DNA of 64,000 nucleotides from Actinomycetes bacterium (GTDB taxonomy: Bacteria; Actinomycetota; Acidimicrobiia; Acidimicrobiales; Palsa-688). Positions 11,303 to 20,249 of this stretch are shown in pieces. Position 1 is the stretch's first letter. Every line of letters starts with the position of its first letter. A program made the translations under genes and the position numbers. Under the pieces are notes generated by a model, which was not told the DNA's origin, did no database searches, and saw nothing but the letters and a program-made list of their open reading frames with translations. Location of the stretch: contig JAJZMF010000024.1 of NCBI GenBank assembly GCA_021850325.1, positions 124,001 through 188,000 on the forward strand, in the 5' to 3' direction.

Positions 11303-13057
11303 ATGCCCGGCCTGGTCCCTCTCGTAGAAGCCGCCTTCGCCCCCCTGTTCGACCAGCTCCGCCCTGGGGCCCCGGCGCTGGTGAGGGTGTCCCAGCGGGC
11401 GGACTACCAGGTGGACGGAGCGCTTCCCCTCGCCAAGGCGCTGGGCCGGCCGCCCAGGGAGGTTGCCGAGGAGGTGCTGGCCAAGGCGTGGGAAGGCGAC
11501 CTGGCAGCTCTGTGCGAGAAGGCGGAGGTGGCCGGGCCGGGTTTCATCAACCTGACGGTCTCGGCGGAGGCGATGGCTGCACAGCTGGCCGTCCTGCGCC
11601 CGGGCGCCTCAGGTCTTGGCGCACCGCGGCCTGACCGGACGCTGCGGGTGGTCGTGGACTACGGCGGGCCCAACGCGGCCAAGCAGATGCACGTCGGCCA
11701 CCTGCGTTCGTCCATCATCGGTGACGCCATCGTCCGCATGCTCGAAGCGGTCGGCCACGAGGTGGTGCGGGAGAACCACATAGGTGACTGGGGGGCCAAC
11801 TTCGGGATGCTGGTGGAGCACCTCGTGGACCTGGGTGAGGACCGGGCCGCGCACGAGCTGGCGATGGGGGACCTGGAGGGCTTCTACCAGGCGGCGAGGG
11901 CTGCCTACGAGGCCGACCCGGGCTTCGCCGAGCGTGCTCGGGCGAGGGTCGTGATGCTGCAGTCGGGGGAGCCCGGGACCATGGCCCTGTGGCGCTCGTT
12001 GGTCGATGCCAGCGTCAACCACTTCGACCAGGACTTCCACCGCCTCGGCGTGAAGCTGTCCCGGGACGACGTGGTGGGCGAGAGCTACTACAACCCCATG
12101 CTGGACCGGGTGGTGAGCGAGCTGTCCGAGGCGGGCCTGCTGGTGGAGAGCGACGGTGCCCTGTGTGTTTTCCCCCCAGGGTTCGCCAACCGGGACGGCG
12201 CTCCGCTGCCCTTGATCGTGCGCAATTCGGCCGGGGGTTACACCTACGCGGCCACGGACCTGGCGGCGGTAAGGGACCGCACGGAGCGCCTGCGGGCGGA
12301 CCTCGTGGTCTATGTGGTGGGCCTGCCCCAGTCCCAGCACCTGGCAATGGTGTTCGAGGTGGCCCGGATGGCCGGGTGGCTCACACGGGGTGAGCAACTG
12401 GTCCACGTGGGCTTCGGCAACGTCCTGGGCCCCGACGGCAAGATGTTCCGCACCCGTCAGGGAGGGACCGTGAAGCTGTCCGAGCTCCTGGCGGAGGCGG
12501 AGGAGAGGGCCCGTTCGGTTGTAGTGGGGAGAACAGGCGGGACGGCCCAGGACCTCGCCGGGGATGTGGACGAAGTCGTGCGCGCCGTCGGGACCGGGGC
12601 CATAAAGTACGCCGACCTGTCCACGGACCGGGTGCGTGACTACCGTTTCGACTGGGACCGCATGCTGTCCCTGGACGGCAACACTGCGCCGTACATCCAG
12701 TACGCGCACGCCCGCGTGCTGAGCATATTCCGCCGTGCCGGGGAAGCGACGCGGTTGGCGGAGCGGTCCGGCGACTTCCTGCCCCCGGCCGACCCGGAGG
12801 AGCGCGAGCTGGCAAAGGCGCTCCTCAGCTTTGGGGAGGCCTTTGCCGACGCAGTCGACGGCTTCGCCCCCCACAAGCTGTGCGGTTACCTCTTCGACCT
12901 CGCCTCGCAGTTCACCCGGTTCTACGAGAAGTGCCCGGTCCTCAACGCGCCTGCGGCGGACCTCGTCCGGTCCCGTTTGGCCTTGTGCGCGGCGACTGGT
13001 GCGGTACTGGCAACGGGCCTCGACCTGCTCGGTATTCAGGCCCCGGAACGTATGTGA
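11303..13057 (+). CDS. argS: Arginyl-tRNA synthetase
   Basis: This class I synthetase charges tRNA-Arg. It is 584 residues, usual for the bacterial enzyme. The N-terminal Add-1 domain ([20 protein letters not shown], residues ~30-55) precedes the HIGH-type motif [13 protein letters not shown] and the [15 protein letters not shown] block. [15 protein letters not shown] stands at the KMSKS position, as is common for ArgRS lacking a canonical lysine motif. The DALR anticodon-binding domain ends in [11 protein letters not shown] strong stem-loop follows six bases after the stop. Confidence 0.96.
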   Translation: MPGLVPLVEAAFAPLFDQLRPGAPALVRVSQRADYQVDGALPLAKALGRPPREVAEEVLAKAWEGDLAALCEKAEVAGPGFINLTVSAEAMAAQLAVLRPGASGLGAPRPDRTLRVVVDYGGPNAAKQMHVGHLRSSIIGDAIVRMLEAVGHEVVRENHIGDWGANFGMLVEHLVDLGEDRAAHELAMGDLEGFYQAARAAYEADPGFAERARARVVMLQSGEPGTMALWRSLVDASVNHFDQDFHRLGVKLSRDDVVGESYYNPMLDRVVSELSEAGLLVESDGALCVFPPGFANRDGAPLPLIVRNSAGGYTYAATDLAAVRDRTERLRADLVVYVVGLPQSQHLAMVFEVARMAGWLTRGEQLVHVGFGNVLGPDGKMFRTRQGGTVKLSELLAEAEERARSVVVGRTGGTAQDLAGDVDEVVRAVGTGAIKYADLSTDRVRDYRFDWDRMLSLDGNTAPYIQYAHARVLSIFRRAGEATRLAERSGDFLPPADPEERELAKALLSFGEAFADAVDGFAPHKLCGYLFDLASQFTRFYEKCPVLNAPAADLVRSRLALCAATGAVLATGLDLLGIQAPERM

Positions 13058-13062
13058 GGCAA

Positions 13063-13093
13063 CTCGGAGCGCGTGCTATTTTCGCGCTCCGAG
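13063..13093 (+). terminator. Strong stem-loop after argS
   Basis: CTCGGAGCGCG (13063-13073) pairs perfectly with CGCGCTCCGAG (13083-13093) around the loop TGCTATTTT. Its place just after the argS stop suggests a terminator, although the T run is in the loop rather than after the stem. Confidence 0.6.
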
Positions 13094-13196
13094 GGCGCGG
13101 CAACCTGCGTGCGCGCGGTTACGAGCCGGTGCAGGCCGCAAACCCCTAGGGCAATATGCCACCAGGCCCGGGGTGGCCGGGACAGGAGGGACGCAC

Positions 13197-13412
13197 ATGG
13201 CAAGAGGGACGGTCAAGTGGTTCAGCTCCGAAAAGGGTTACGGGTTTATCTCCCAGGAGAGCGGGCCTGACGTCTTCGTGCACTGGAAGGCGGTCCAGGG
13301 TGAGGGCTTCCGGGCCCTGGAGGAGAACGAGCTCGTCGAGTTCGAGGTGCAGGAGGGCGCCAAGGGCCTGCAGGCGCTCAACGTCGTCCGCCTGGGGCCA
13401 AGGGCGGACTGA
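13197..13412 (+). CDS. Cold-shock domain protein
   Basis: The 71-residue CspA-type protein binds single-stranded nucleic acid and acts as an RNA chaperone. It opens with [18 protein letters not shown], containing RNP-1 (KGYGFI), and has RNP-2 in DVFVHWKAV. The usual RNP-2 form is VFVHF/Y, so the Trp is a mild variation. AGGAGG stands about seven bases before the ATG. A CAATAT near 13153 is a possible -10 element, giving a short leader. A GC-rich hairpin follows the stop. Confidence 0.93.
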   Translation: MARGTVKWFSSEKGYGFISQESGPDVFVHWKAVQGEGFRALEENELVEFEVQEGAKGLQALNVVRLGPRAD

Positions 13413-13417
13413 GACCG

Positions 13418-13436
13418 ACCGCCCGCGGAGGGCGGT
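13418..13436 (+). terminator. Hairpin after the cold-shock gene
   Basis: ACCGCCC (13418-13424) pairs with GGGCGGT (13430-13436) around a five-base loop, six bases after the stop. There is no T tract, which is common in this very GC-rich DNA. Confidence 0.5.
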
Positions 13437-13486
13437 AGCCGAGCGCCCCGCACCCCGGCAGCGTCTTTTCGCGCTCTTCCCCTGGG

Positions 13487-13523
13487 CTCAAGGGAACGCC
13501 CGGTCAGCCCGATCTTCCTTGAG
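13487..13523 (+). other. Inverted repeat before the exported-protein/cyclase pair
   Basis: CTCAAGG (13487-13493) and CCTTGAG (13517-13523) form a 7-bp stem in the leader of the following gene pair. I looked for c-di-GMP riboswitch motifs here and found none. The element could be a regulatory hairpin or an operator. Confidence 0.3.
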
Positions 13524-13547
13524 AACGGCTCGGGAGCGCCGTGAAAG

Positions 13548-14300
13548 ATGCGGGAGGGGCCTACGGCGTCACGTCAGCGCGAACGCAGGGCCCGTCGTCC
13601 GGTCCTGGCTGCGGCTTTGGCCGTGCTATGCCTGAGCGGGACGGCGGGGGCTGCATCGGCGAGCCCTGAACAGGCCTCGTGGCCTGTTGCAGCGGTGACC
13701 GTCACCGGCCACCATGCGCGCGACCCCCGCGCCGCTGCGCCCGGAGCAGGGCTGCCCTGCGCCCCCATCGGCCCAGCCCACCAGCCGGGCCGCTCCGTGC
13801 GCCCGACCGGGGCCGCCGGGCCCGGGCTGCCGGGGACCGGGGTGGCCGCTGCGGTGCCGGCCAGGCCTTTGGCCACGGCCAATGGCACCGGTGGGCACCG
13901 GGGCGTGGGGGCCGTGGGCTGTAGCGGTGCCGGCGCTACGGGCTCGGGGGAGGCTGTGCCGGGGCCAACGGTCGCCGCGGGCACCACCTGGGCCCTCACC
14001 GGGGCTTCGGTGGGGCCGGGCCGGCGGGCCAGCGGTGCTGACGGTACGGCGGTCGTAGGGCACCCCGGGGGCACGACGGGGTCCCTTGCGGGTGAGCGGC
14101 TGGTCGCCGGGCCCGCTGTTGCGCCCACGGCCGGGGTGACCGGGGGGCCGCTGCAGACCAGCACACTGCTGAGCGCCCCCCTGGCGCTGGGAGGCCTCAT
14201 CGTGTTGTACATGGTGGTCCAGCGCCTGCTCGGCCGGCGTGACCCGAAGATCGTGGATGCCCCGGTGAGCAGGGATGATGACTCGGTCGGCTTCGAGTAG
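13548..14300 (+). CDS. Exported Pro/Gly/Ala-rich protein with C-terminal membrane anchor
   Basis: The 250-residue protein starts with a basic region and a clear Sec signal (RRPVLAAALAVLCLSGTAGAASA, residues ~16-38). A ~165-residue low-complexity extracytoplasmic region rich in Gly, Ala, Pro, Thr and Val with only two or three Cys follows. One membrane helix (APLALGGLIVLYMVVQRLLG, ~210-229) and a short acidic cytosolic tail (IVDAPVSRDDDSVGFE) end it. I do not recognise the family. Its last 26 bases overlap the diguanylate cyclase gene, so the two are translated from one mRNA. It could present a cell-surface stalk or sense an external cue for the cyclase, but this is inference. Confidence 0.6.
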   Translation: MREGPTASRQRERRARRPVLAAALAVLCLSGTAGAASASPEQASWPVAAVTVTGHHARDPRAAAPGAGLPCAPIGPAHQPGRSVRPTGAAGPGLPGTGVAAAVPARPLATANGTGGHRGVGAVGCSGAGATGSGEAVPGPTVAAGTTWALTGASVGPGRRASGADGTAVVGHPGGTTGSLAGERLVAGPAVAPTAGVTGGPLQTSTLLSAPLALGGLIVLYMVVQRLLGRRDPKIVDAPVSRDDDSVGFE

Positions 14301-16041
14301 CGGCCAGCGGGCGTTGGCCGAGCCCGGGCCCGGCCCGGGCGGGCTCGCCGCGCCCGAGCACACGAGCCTGGACCAGCGTCTCGGTGCACTGCAGTTGGTG
14401 CGGGCCGCCGTCGTGGTCCTGGTGCTGGCCGCGTCGGCGGTTGCCCCCGCCCAACTTGGCCTCACTCTCGGACAGGTACTGCCGCTGAGCCTGGCCTACC
14501 TGGCTGCGTGCGCGGTCGGCCAGGTGGTCGACGTCGTGCGCCTGGGCGCCGGGCAGGAGGAAGGGCCCCGTCGGCGGGCTTCCTCGTTCCGCCAGATGCT
14601 CCTCCCGGTGGACTCGTTCTACCTGGGTGCGCTGACCGTGCCCTCAGGAGGCGCGCAGAGCGACTTCATCTGGCTGTTCGCCGTGCAACTGATCGCGGTG
14701 ACGCTCCTCGCCAGCCCACGCACCGGCGTGCGCCTGGCCATGTGCGACACGGCCCTGTTGCTGGCCATCACGGCGCTGCGTCTCGGGGCACCTCTGGGCA
14801 GGCTGTTGGGCGCGTCGCAGGTCTACATCCCGTCCGTGGGCGAGATAGTGGTCCGGACTGCGGGCTTCTGGGCCGTTGTCGGTTGCACCGCCTACTTCTC
14901 GGCCCTCTCGGAGCGTGAACTGCGCCGCTCGAACGGCCAGTTGGACGCCCTCAGTGCCATGGCGTCCGAGATGGAGGTGGCCATGGAGGCCGGGTGCGGG
15001 GCCGACGGGGTGGAGGCGGTCCTGCTGCGCCGCGTCCTGGCCCCCTTCGGGTTCAGGCGGGCCGTGGTCCTGTGGGGAGGTAGGTCACGAGTGGTCGTCG
15101 CCCGGGCGGCGCTGGGCGACGTGCCCACGGCCCCGGCCGGCGCTGACCCTGGCGCCGACCGGCGTTCGCCGGCTGCCCAGCCCGAGGCTGACGGCCCGGG
15201 GCCCAGGGCCGAGGTCCTCCGGGCGGAGGCCCAGGTACTGGAGTGCCCCCTGGCCCGGCGCGCCCTGGGGGCGAACCAACCCCTCCTGCTCAAGGGCTTG
15301 TCCGGGCCGGGCGACGCCGCTCTGGGGACGCTGCTCCCCGGGGCCACCAACGTCGTGGTGGTCCCTCTGCGAGCCGGCCACGAGCGCCAGGGCCTGTTGC
15401 TGGCCGAGTCGGGGCCACCGCTGCGCCGCCGGGTCAGCCGTCGGTCGTTGGAGATGCTCACCCGGTTCGCTGCCCACACGGCGCTGGCCCTCAGCAATGC
15501 GGACCTGCGCAAGGAGGTTGACAAGCTCGCGGCGTCCGACAGCCTGACCGGGCTCGCCAACCGCCGGGCGCTGATGACGGCCCTGTCGCGCGAGGTGGCG
15601 CGCAGCGCCCGGACCGGTGAGCCGGTCTCCCTGGCCGTCATGGACATCGACTTCTTCAAGCGGGTCAACGACACGCTGGGCCACCTGGCGGGGGACGAGG
15701 TCCTGAAGGAGGTCGCGGCCGCCATGTCGGCCAGCGTGCGCGAGTTCGACGTGGTGGCCCGTTACGGCGGCGAGGAGTTCGCCGTGGTCCTGCCCAACTG
15801 CCCGGCCGAGAACGCCCTGGCCGTGGTGGAGAGGGTGCGGGCCGCCGCGTCGTCAGGCCAGAGCGCCACCCGGGTCACCTTGAGCGCGGGCATCGCCACG
15901 GCCGCCGGGCCCGGTACCGACGGCGAGCGCCTCCTGGCCGCGGCCGACGCCGCTCTCTACGCCTCCAAGGAGGCCGGGCGCGACCGGGCCACCCTGGCGC
16001 CGGCCGTGGTGGTGCGCCCGAGGCCCGTGGTCACCGCGTGA
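14275..16041 (+). CDS. Membrane diguanylate cyclase (GAF-GGDEF)
   Basis: The 588-residue protein makes cyclic di-GMP from two GTP. Residues ~35-215 hold about five to six membrane helices, followed by a helical linker (ERELRRSNGQLDALSAMASEMEVAMEA). A GAF-like sensor region occupies ~230-415, and a GGDEF domain fills ~420-588 with YGGEEF at ~495-500. The allosteric I-site RxxD is intact (REFD, five residues before GGEEF), so product inhibition is expected. The ATG lies inside the 3' end of the exported-protein gene. Its stop overlaps the convergent HIT gene by 11 bases. Confidence 0.9.
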   Translation: MMTRSASSSGQRALAEPGPGPGGLAAPEHTSLDQRLGALQLVRAAVVVLVLAASAVAPAQLGLTLGQVLPLSLAYLAACAVGQVVDVVRLGAGQEEGPRRRASSFRQMLLPVDSFYLGALTVPSGGAQSDFIWLFAVQLIAVTLLASPRTGVRLAMCDTALLLAITALRLGAPLGRLLGASQVYIPSVGEIVVRTAGFWAVVGCTAYFSALSERELRRSNGQLDALSAMASEMEVAMEAGCGADGVEAVLLRRVLAPFGFRRAVVLWGGRSRVVVARAALGDVPTAPAGADPGADRRSPAAQPEADGPGPRAEVLRAEAQVLECPLARRALGANQPLLLKGLSGPGDAALGTLLPGATNVVVVPLRAGHERQGLLLAESGPPLRRRVSRRSLEMLTRFAAHTALALSNADLRKEVDKLAASDSLTGLANRRALMTALSREVARSARTGEPVSLAVMDIDFFKRVNDTLGHLAGDEVLKEVAAAMSASVREFDVVARYGGEEFAVVLPNCPAENALAVVERVRAAASSGQSATRVTLSAGIATAAGPGTDGERLLAAADAALYASKEAGRDRATLAPAVVVRPRPVVTA

Positions 16042-16456
16042 GCTCGCTCTCCCCGCTCGCCAGGGCGCCGCGCAGGGCCCGGGCGACGGCCGACGCAGCG
16101 GCGTCGTCGGCGTAGCTGTGGCGGGGCCACAGGAAGCCGCGTAGCCCGTCGCCCTGGCGGCGCGGCACCACGTGGAGGTGGACGTGGGGGACGCTCTGGC
16201 TCACCACCTCGTTCAGGGCGAAGAAGTTGCCCTGGGCGCCCAGGGCCTCTCTTTGTGCGGCGGCGACCCTGCGGCCGGCGGCCATGAGGGGGGCCAGGAG
16301 GTCCGGCGGGGTCTCTGCCAGAGTGCCGTAGTGCAGACGAGGCACGACCAGGGTGTGGCCGTCGAAGACGGGGTAGACATCGAGGAAGGCAACCACCTCG
16401 GGCTCCTCGAGGACGAGGTGCGCCGGTACGGCTCCCTCGATGATGTCGTCGAACAC
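16031..16456 (-). CDS. HIT family nucleotide hydrolase
   Basis: The 141-residue protein has the histidine triad HVHLHVV (~95-101), whose middle His attacks the alpha-phosphate of nucleotide conjugates such as Ap4A, AMP-lysine or AMP-amidates. FDDIIEGAVPAHLVLEEPEVVAFLDVYP is the usual HIT N-terminal half; the common CxxC before it is reduced to a single Cys upstream of the GTG. It shares a 38-base divergent spacer with the DUF3151 gene and converges on the cyclase gene with an 11-base overlap. Confidence 0.9.
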   Translation of the reverse strand: MFDDIIEGAVPAHLVLEEPEVVAFLDVYPVFDGHTLVVPRLHYGTLAETPPDLLAPLMAAGRRVAAAQREALGAQGNFFALNEVVSQSVPHVHLHVVPRRQGDGLRGFLWPRHSYADDAAASAVARALRGALASGESELTR

Positions 16457-16494
16457 GCACCTTGTCGTAGGGCCGAGGTTACGCTGTCGGGGTC

Positions 16495-16938
16495 ATGTCA
16501 CAAGTGCACCTGGGCGGCGCACCGCCCGAGACGGTGCTGCCGGGCGCCGGCGCCGAGCAGAGCGCGGCCCTGGCGGCGGCCAGTGGGGACCGGCGTGCCG
16601 TGTCCGAGGTGGCGTCACGCTGGCCGCGTTACCTGGACGCCTGGGCCGAGCTGGCCGAGCTGGCAGAGCAGCGGGAGGTTGTGACCGCCTACGCCTGTGC
16701 CAGGACGGGCTACCACCGGGGCCTCGACGCCCTGCGGGCGGCCGGCTGGCGGGGCAGTGGCTACGTCCGTTGGGCACACGAGGAGAACCGGGGCTTCCTG
16801 CGCTGCCTCGACGCCCTGCGCCGCCTGGCTGGTGCCATCGGCGAGACCGACGAGGAGGAGCGCTGCGGGGTCTTCCTGCGCCAGCTCGACCCGGACTGGG
16901 ACCGGCGCCAGGTCCCCGGGCCGGTGCAGGACGCCTGA
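16495..16938 (+). CDS. DUF3151 family protein
   Basis: The 147-residue protein matches the actinobacterial DUF3151 family: AWAELAELAEQREVVTAYACARTGYHRGLDALRAAGW, then HEENRGFLRCLDALRRLA and a final Cys-containing VFLRQLDPDW. Its function is unknown. A TACGCT hexamer ends nine bases before the ATG, so the leader is at most a few bases. The stop TGA overlaps the start of the flavin reductase-like gene (TGATG), which implies coupled translation. Confidence 0.85.
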   Translation: MSQVHLGGAPPETVLPGAGAEQSAALAAASGDRRAVSEVASRWPRYLDAWAELAELAEQREVVTAYACARTGYHRGLDALRAAGWRGSGYVRWAHEENRGFLRCLDALRRLAGAIGETDEEERCGVFLRQLDPDWDRRQVPGPVQDA

Positions 16939-17468
16939 TGGCCGAGCCGATCGGGCCCTTCCCCGCCGGTGCCGACCCGGAGCAGTACGACAGGCTCAGG
17001 CGCCGGGCTCTGTGGCGGATGCCCTCAGGCCTCTACCTGCTGGGCACCGCCGCCGGTGGGCGGCGCAACCTCATGACCCACAGCTGGGCGATGCAGGTCG
17101 CAATGGAGCCCAAGTTGCTGGCGGTGTCCGTGCGGGTGGACGCCGTGAGCCACGCCCTGCTGGAGGCGGGCAGAGTGTTCAGCCTGAGCCTCGTCAGGCG
17201 TGAGGACCGGGCTCTGGTGAGGTCCTTCACCAAGCCGGTGGCCGAGGGGCCCGGCCCTGACGAGCTGGGGGGCCAGCGGGTGCGTTACGGGGCAACCGGC
17301 GCTCCCGTACCGGAGTCGGCGCCGGTCTGGTTCGAGTGCGAGGTCCGCTCGAGCCTGCCCACCGGTGACCACACCGTGTTCGTCGGCGAGGTCGTCGACT
17401 GCGCCGTGCCGGACGAGGAGGTGCCGCTACTGCGGATGGAGGACACCAGGCTCAATTACGGGGGTTGA
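16938..17468 (+). CDS. Flavin reductase-like (FMN-binding split barrel) protein
   Basis: The 176-residue protein has the split-barrel pattern of flavin reductases: RRALWRMPSGLYLLGT, then NLMTHSWAMQVAMEPKLLAVSV and a strand with HTVFVGEVVDCAV. Members bind FMN and either reduce it with NAD(P)H or act as flavoproteins. The partner monooxygenase, if any, is not adjacent. The ATG overlaps the DUF3151 stop, so both proteins are probably made together. Confidence 0.85.
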   Translation: MAEPIGPFPAGADPEQYDRLRRRALWRMPSGLYLLGTAAGGRRNLMTHSWAMQVAMEPKLLAVSVRVDAVSHALLEAGRVFSLSLVRREDRALVRSFTKPVAEGPGPDELGGQRVRYGATGAPVPESAPVWFECEVRSSLPTGDHTVFVGEVVDCAVPDEEVPLLRMEDTRLNYGG

Positions 17469-17546
17469 CCAGGTGGGCAAGGGTGTGCGGTCCTCCGCCC
17501 GTCAACTCCCGGCGGGTTCCCCGGCGCTCGCCGGTAAGCTCGGTGT

Positions 17547-18332
17547 GTGGCACCTGCGGCGCTTCGCATGTCCGGGGCCCTGGCTGCGACCGACAGGCGC
17601 CAGGCCGCCCGCCAGGCCCTCTCGTGTTACCGGGAGACCGGTGACCAGGCTGCCCTCGAGGCGGTGGTGGAGGCTCACCAGGGCTTGGCCCTCTCGCTGG
17701 CCGGGCGTTTCGCCCAGAGAGGTGAGGAGCTCGATGACCTCAACCAGGTCGCCCTGCTCGGGCTGCTCAAAGCGGTTGAGCGCTTCGACCCCGCCCGCGG
17801 CACGGAGCTCACCACCTTCGCCACGGCCACCATCCTGGGCGAGCTCAAGCGCCACCTGCGTGACCGGGCGTGGTCGGTACGCCCGCCCCGTCGCGTCCAT
17901 GACCTGTACATAGCGGCCCAGCAGGCCATCGATGAGCTGAGCCAGTTGCTCGGGCGGTCGCCCACGGTCCACGAGGTGGCGTGCCACCTCGATGCGGAGG
18001 CGGGCGCCGTGCTCGAGGCGCTCGAGGCAGGTGGCCTGCGCAACAGCGCCCCGTTGGACGCCATGGTCTCGGGGGGTGACGAAGCCCATCTGGGCCCTTC
18101 CTCGGCCAGGGGCGACGACCCCCTGGCACAGGTCGAGGGCCGGCTGGTGCTCAAGCCGTTGTTGGCCCGCCTGTCCGAGCGGGACCGTACCGTGCTCCAA
18201 CTGCGCTTCGGCGTCGGCTTGTCCCAGACCCAGATCGCCGAGCTTATCGGGGCCACCCAGATGCAGGTCTCGCGTGCCCTCGCCCGGTGCCTGGCCCAGC
18301 TGCGGGCGTGGTCGCAGCCCGAGAGCCGCTAG
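17547..18332 (+). CDS. RNA polymerase sigma factor, SigB/SigF/SigG type
   Basis: The 261-residue sigma70-family factor contains region 2 (LDDLNQVALLGLLKAVERFDP and TFATATILGELKRHLRDRAWSVRPPRR), region 3 (SQLLGRSPTVHEVACHL) and region 4 with a helix-turn-helix (LSQTQIAELIGATQMQVSRALARCL). The GELKRHLRDR pattern is typical of the general-stress/sporulation group, which is often held by anti-sigma factors; none is adjacent. The GTG follows a TAAGCT hexamer by exactly six bases, so it is probably leaderless. The stop TAG overlaps the RNase D start (TAGTG). Confidence 0.93.
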   Translation: MAPAALRMSGALAATDRRQAARQALSCYRETGDQAALEAVVEAHQGLALSLAGRFAQRGEELDDLNQVALLGLLKAVERFDPARGTELTTFATATILGELKRHLRDRAWSVRPPRRVHDLYIAAQQAIDELSQLLGRSPTVHEVACHLDAEAGAVLEALEAGGLRNSAPLDAMVSGGDEAHLGPSSARGDDPLAQVEGRLVLKPLLARLSERDRTVLQLRFGVGLSQTQIAELIGATQMQVSRALARCLAQLRAWSQPESR

Positions 18333-19549
18333 TGGGGCCCGGGCCGGCGGCAAGCTGGGCAGAGCCACCCCAGCCTGTGCTGGTGGAGGACGAGGAGGGC
18401 CTGCGGCGCCTGGTCGAGGAGCTCCTGGCGGTGGACCGCTATGCCCTCGACACCGAGTTCCACCGGGAGCGCACGTATTGGCCGCGTCTGGCGCTCGTCC
18501 AGGTCGCCTGGCAGCCACCCGGGGCCCAGCGGCCCCGGGTGGCGCTGGTGGACCCGCTGGCCGTGAGCCCCGAGCCCCTGGCCAAGGTGCTGACCGGAGG
18601 GGGGCTCATGGTGGCCCACGCCGCCAGCCAGGACCTCCAGGTCCTCCAACGCGCCTGTCGGGCCCTGCCTGTGCACCTGCTCGACACGCAGGTGGCAGCG
18701 GGCTTCCTGGGCTACGGGTCGGCGTCACTGGCCTCCCTGGTCGACCGCTTCCTCCAGGTGCGCCTGGCCAAGGGCGACCGTCTCACAGACTGGAGCCGCC
18801 GGCCGCTCAGCCCTTCCCAGGTCAGCTACGCCGCCTCGGACGTCGCCCACCTGTTGGCGCTGGCTGACGAGATCTCGGCGGGACTGGCAGGCCGGGGACG
18901 CCTCGCCTGGGCGGAGGAGGAGTGCGCGGTGATGCTGCGCCGGCCCATCGGGCCAGCCGACCCGGCCCAGGCCTGGTGGAAGCTGCGCGACAACCGCCAC
19001 TTCCAGGGTGTGTCGCGGGGTATCGCTCAGGAGGTGGCTGCGTGGCGGGAGCTGCGGGCCCGGGAGCTCGACCTGCCCCCACGCATGGTGCTGCCCGACC
19101 TGGCCCTGCTCTCGATCGCCCACTCGCCGCCGTCGAGCATCACCGAGCTGTACGAGGTCCGGGGGATGGAGCCCCGGCACCTGCGGGGCGGCGTGGGCGC
19201 CGAGGTCATGGAGGCCGTGGCCAGGGGGCGTTCCCTGCCACCCGGCCGCCTCGAAGTGGCGCAGGGCGAGCAGGTCACCAAGGAGCTGCGCCCGGCCGTG
19301 GCCTTGGCCTCGGCGTGGGTCGCCCAGCTGGGCAGGGACGAGGAGCTCGACGCATCACTGCTGGCCACCAGGAGCGACATCGTCGACTTCCTGAGCGGCC
19401 GGGCCGGCGCCCGCCTGGCGGAGGGCTGGAGAGCCGAGCTCGTCGGGGCGCCGCTGCGACGCCTGACCGATGGGCAGGCCTCGCTGGCTTTCGACGGCCG
19501 GGGGCGACTGGTCCTGGAGGACCGCCCGGCCCGCGCCCCCGGTCACTGA
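18332..19549 (+). CDS. rnd: Ribonuclease D
   Basis: The 405-residue exonuclease trims 3' ends of tRNA and other stable RNAs. The DEDDy catalytic set is visible: DTEFHRE near the N-terminus, HAASQDLQVL in the middle and YAASDVAHLL. Two HRDC-like helical regions follow (WWKLRDNRHFQG..., then MEPRHLRGGVGAEVMEAVA). The GTG at 18332 is chosen because it overlaps the sigma gene stop by one base, a typical coupled start. The C-terminal ~70 residues are less conserved. Confidence 0.9.
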   Translation: MGPGPAASWAEPPQPVLVEDEEGLRRLVEELLAVDRYALDTEFHRERTYWPRLALVQVAWQPPGAQRPRVALVDPLAVSPEPLAKVLTGGGLMVAHAASQDLQVLQRACRALPVHLLDTQVAAGFLGYGSASLASLVDRFLQVRLAKGDRLTDWSRRPLSPSQVSYAASDVAHLLALADEISAGLAGRGRLAWAEEECAVMLRRPIGPADPAQAWWKLRDNRHFQGVSRGIAQEVAAWRELRARELDLPPRMVLPDLALLSIAHSPPSSITELYEVRGMEPRHLRGGVGAEVMEAVARGRSLPPGRLEVAQGEQVTKELRPAVALASAWVAQLGRDEELDASLLATRSDIVDFLSGRAGARLAEGWRAELVGAPLRRLTDGQASLAFDGRGRLVLEDRPARAPGH

Positions 19550-19600
19550 CGAGGCCCACCGCCCCGTAGCAGCCCCCCGGGACGCTCGAAGGGCCCGCTC

Positions 19601-19843
19601 TCAGGCCGGTGGTGCCGGCTTGTCGGGCTGAGGGCGAAGGTCGACCTTCAGGGTCAGGACGCCGTCGTCGAGGCTGGCAGAGGCATCACCGATCATGGCG
19701 TAGTCCATGTAGTCGATGCGGGCCTGGTCCATGAAACGCTTGCGCTCGGCGCCCTCCACGGGGGGCAGACCCCGTTGGCGGACCGCCCGGGCGCGTTCCC
19801 GGAAGCGCTGCAGCATCGCCTGTACGTCCAGCTCCTGGGCCAT
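19601..19843 (-). CDS. Small conserved protein of unknown function
   Basis: The 80-residue protein is mostly helical and charged: VQAMLQRFRERARAVRQRGLPP, then FMDQARIDYMDYAMIGDASASLDDGVLTLKVDLRP. The layout of a long basic helix followed by a short beta hairpin is reminiscent of small actinobacterial proteins of unknown role. A TAACAT hexamer lies exactly six bases before the ATG, supporting both the start and leaderless expression. Confidence 0.65.
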   Translation of the reverse strand: MAQELDVQAMLQRFRERARAVRQRGLPPVEGAERKRFMDQARIDYMDYAMIGDASASLDDGVLTLKVDLRPQPDKPAPPA

Positions 19844-19941
19844 GCGCCTATGTTACCCAGGGGCCGGAGCAGCTCTTGCTACCTGTGGCGGGCGCAGCGG
19901 CGGTAAGCTTACGGAGTCCTTCACGTCTCGGTTCGGGAGTC

Positions 19942-20136
19942 ATGGTGAAAAAGGGACGGCATCGGCGCTTCGAAGAGGCGCGTGACCTGAAGCGTGCTGT
20001 TAGCACACCGGAGACCGAGGCTGAGCCTTGCCCCGAGTGCGGTGCCGAGCCTGGCAAGGAGCACGCGTCGTGGTGCCTGGCCATGGAGGACGAGTACGAC
20101 GACGAGGACGAGCTCGACCGTAACGGCTCTCTCTGA
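19942..20136 (+). CDS. Small zinc-ribbon-like protein
   Basis: The 64-residue protein has a basic N-terminus (MVKKGRHRRFEEARDLKRAV), a C-x2-C...C cluster (CPECGAEPGKEHASWC) that could bind zinc, and a very acidic tail (EDEYDDEDELD). The split between a basic and an acidic half suggests binding to nucleic acid or a ribosomal partner. A TAAGCT near 19904 may be the -10. It precedes ileS by 113 bases on the same strand. The family is not recognised. Confidence 0.6.
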   Translation: MVKKGRHRRFEEARDLKRAVSTPETEAEPCPECGAEPGKEHASWCLAMEDEYDDEDELDRNGSL

Positions 20137-20249
20137 GCCGTCCGCCTGAGGCGGCGCCGTACCGCACTCCCCGGGGCGGGCCCTTACCCGACGTCCCCGG
20201 GAAACCCCGTGGGGCGGGCGCCCGCGGAGCCTTCCCCTAGCATGGTCGG

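Noticed and set aside
13437-13547. c-di-GMP riboswitch upstream of the cyclase pair
   Set aside because: The conserved GGGCAAACC and GACGCAAAGC segments are absent. Only a simple 7-bp inverted repeat is seen.
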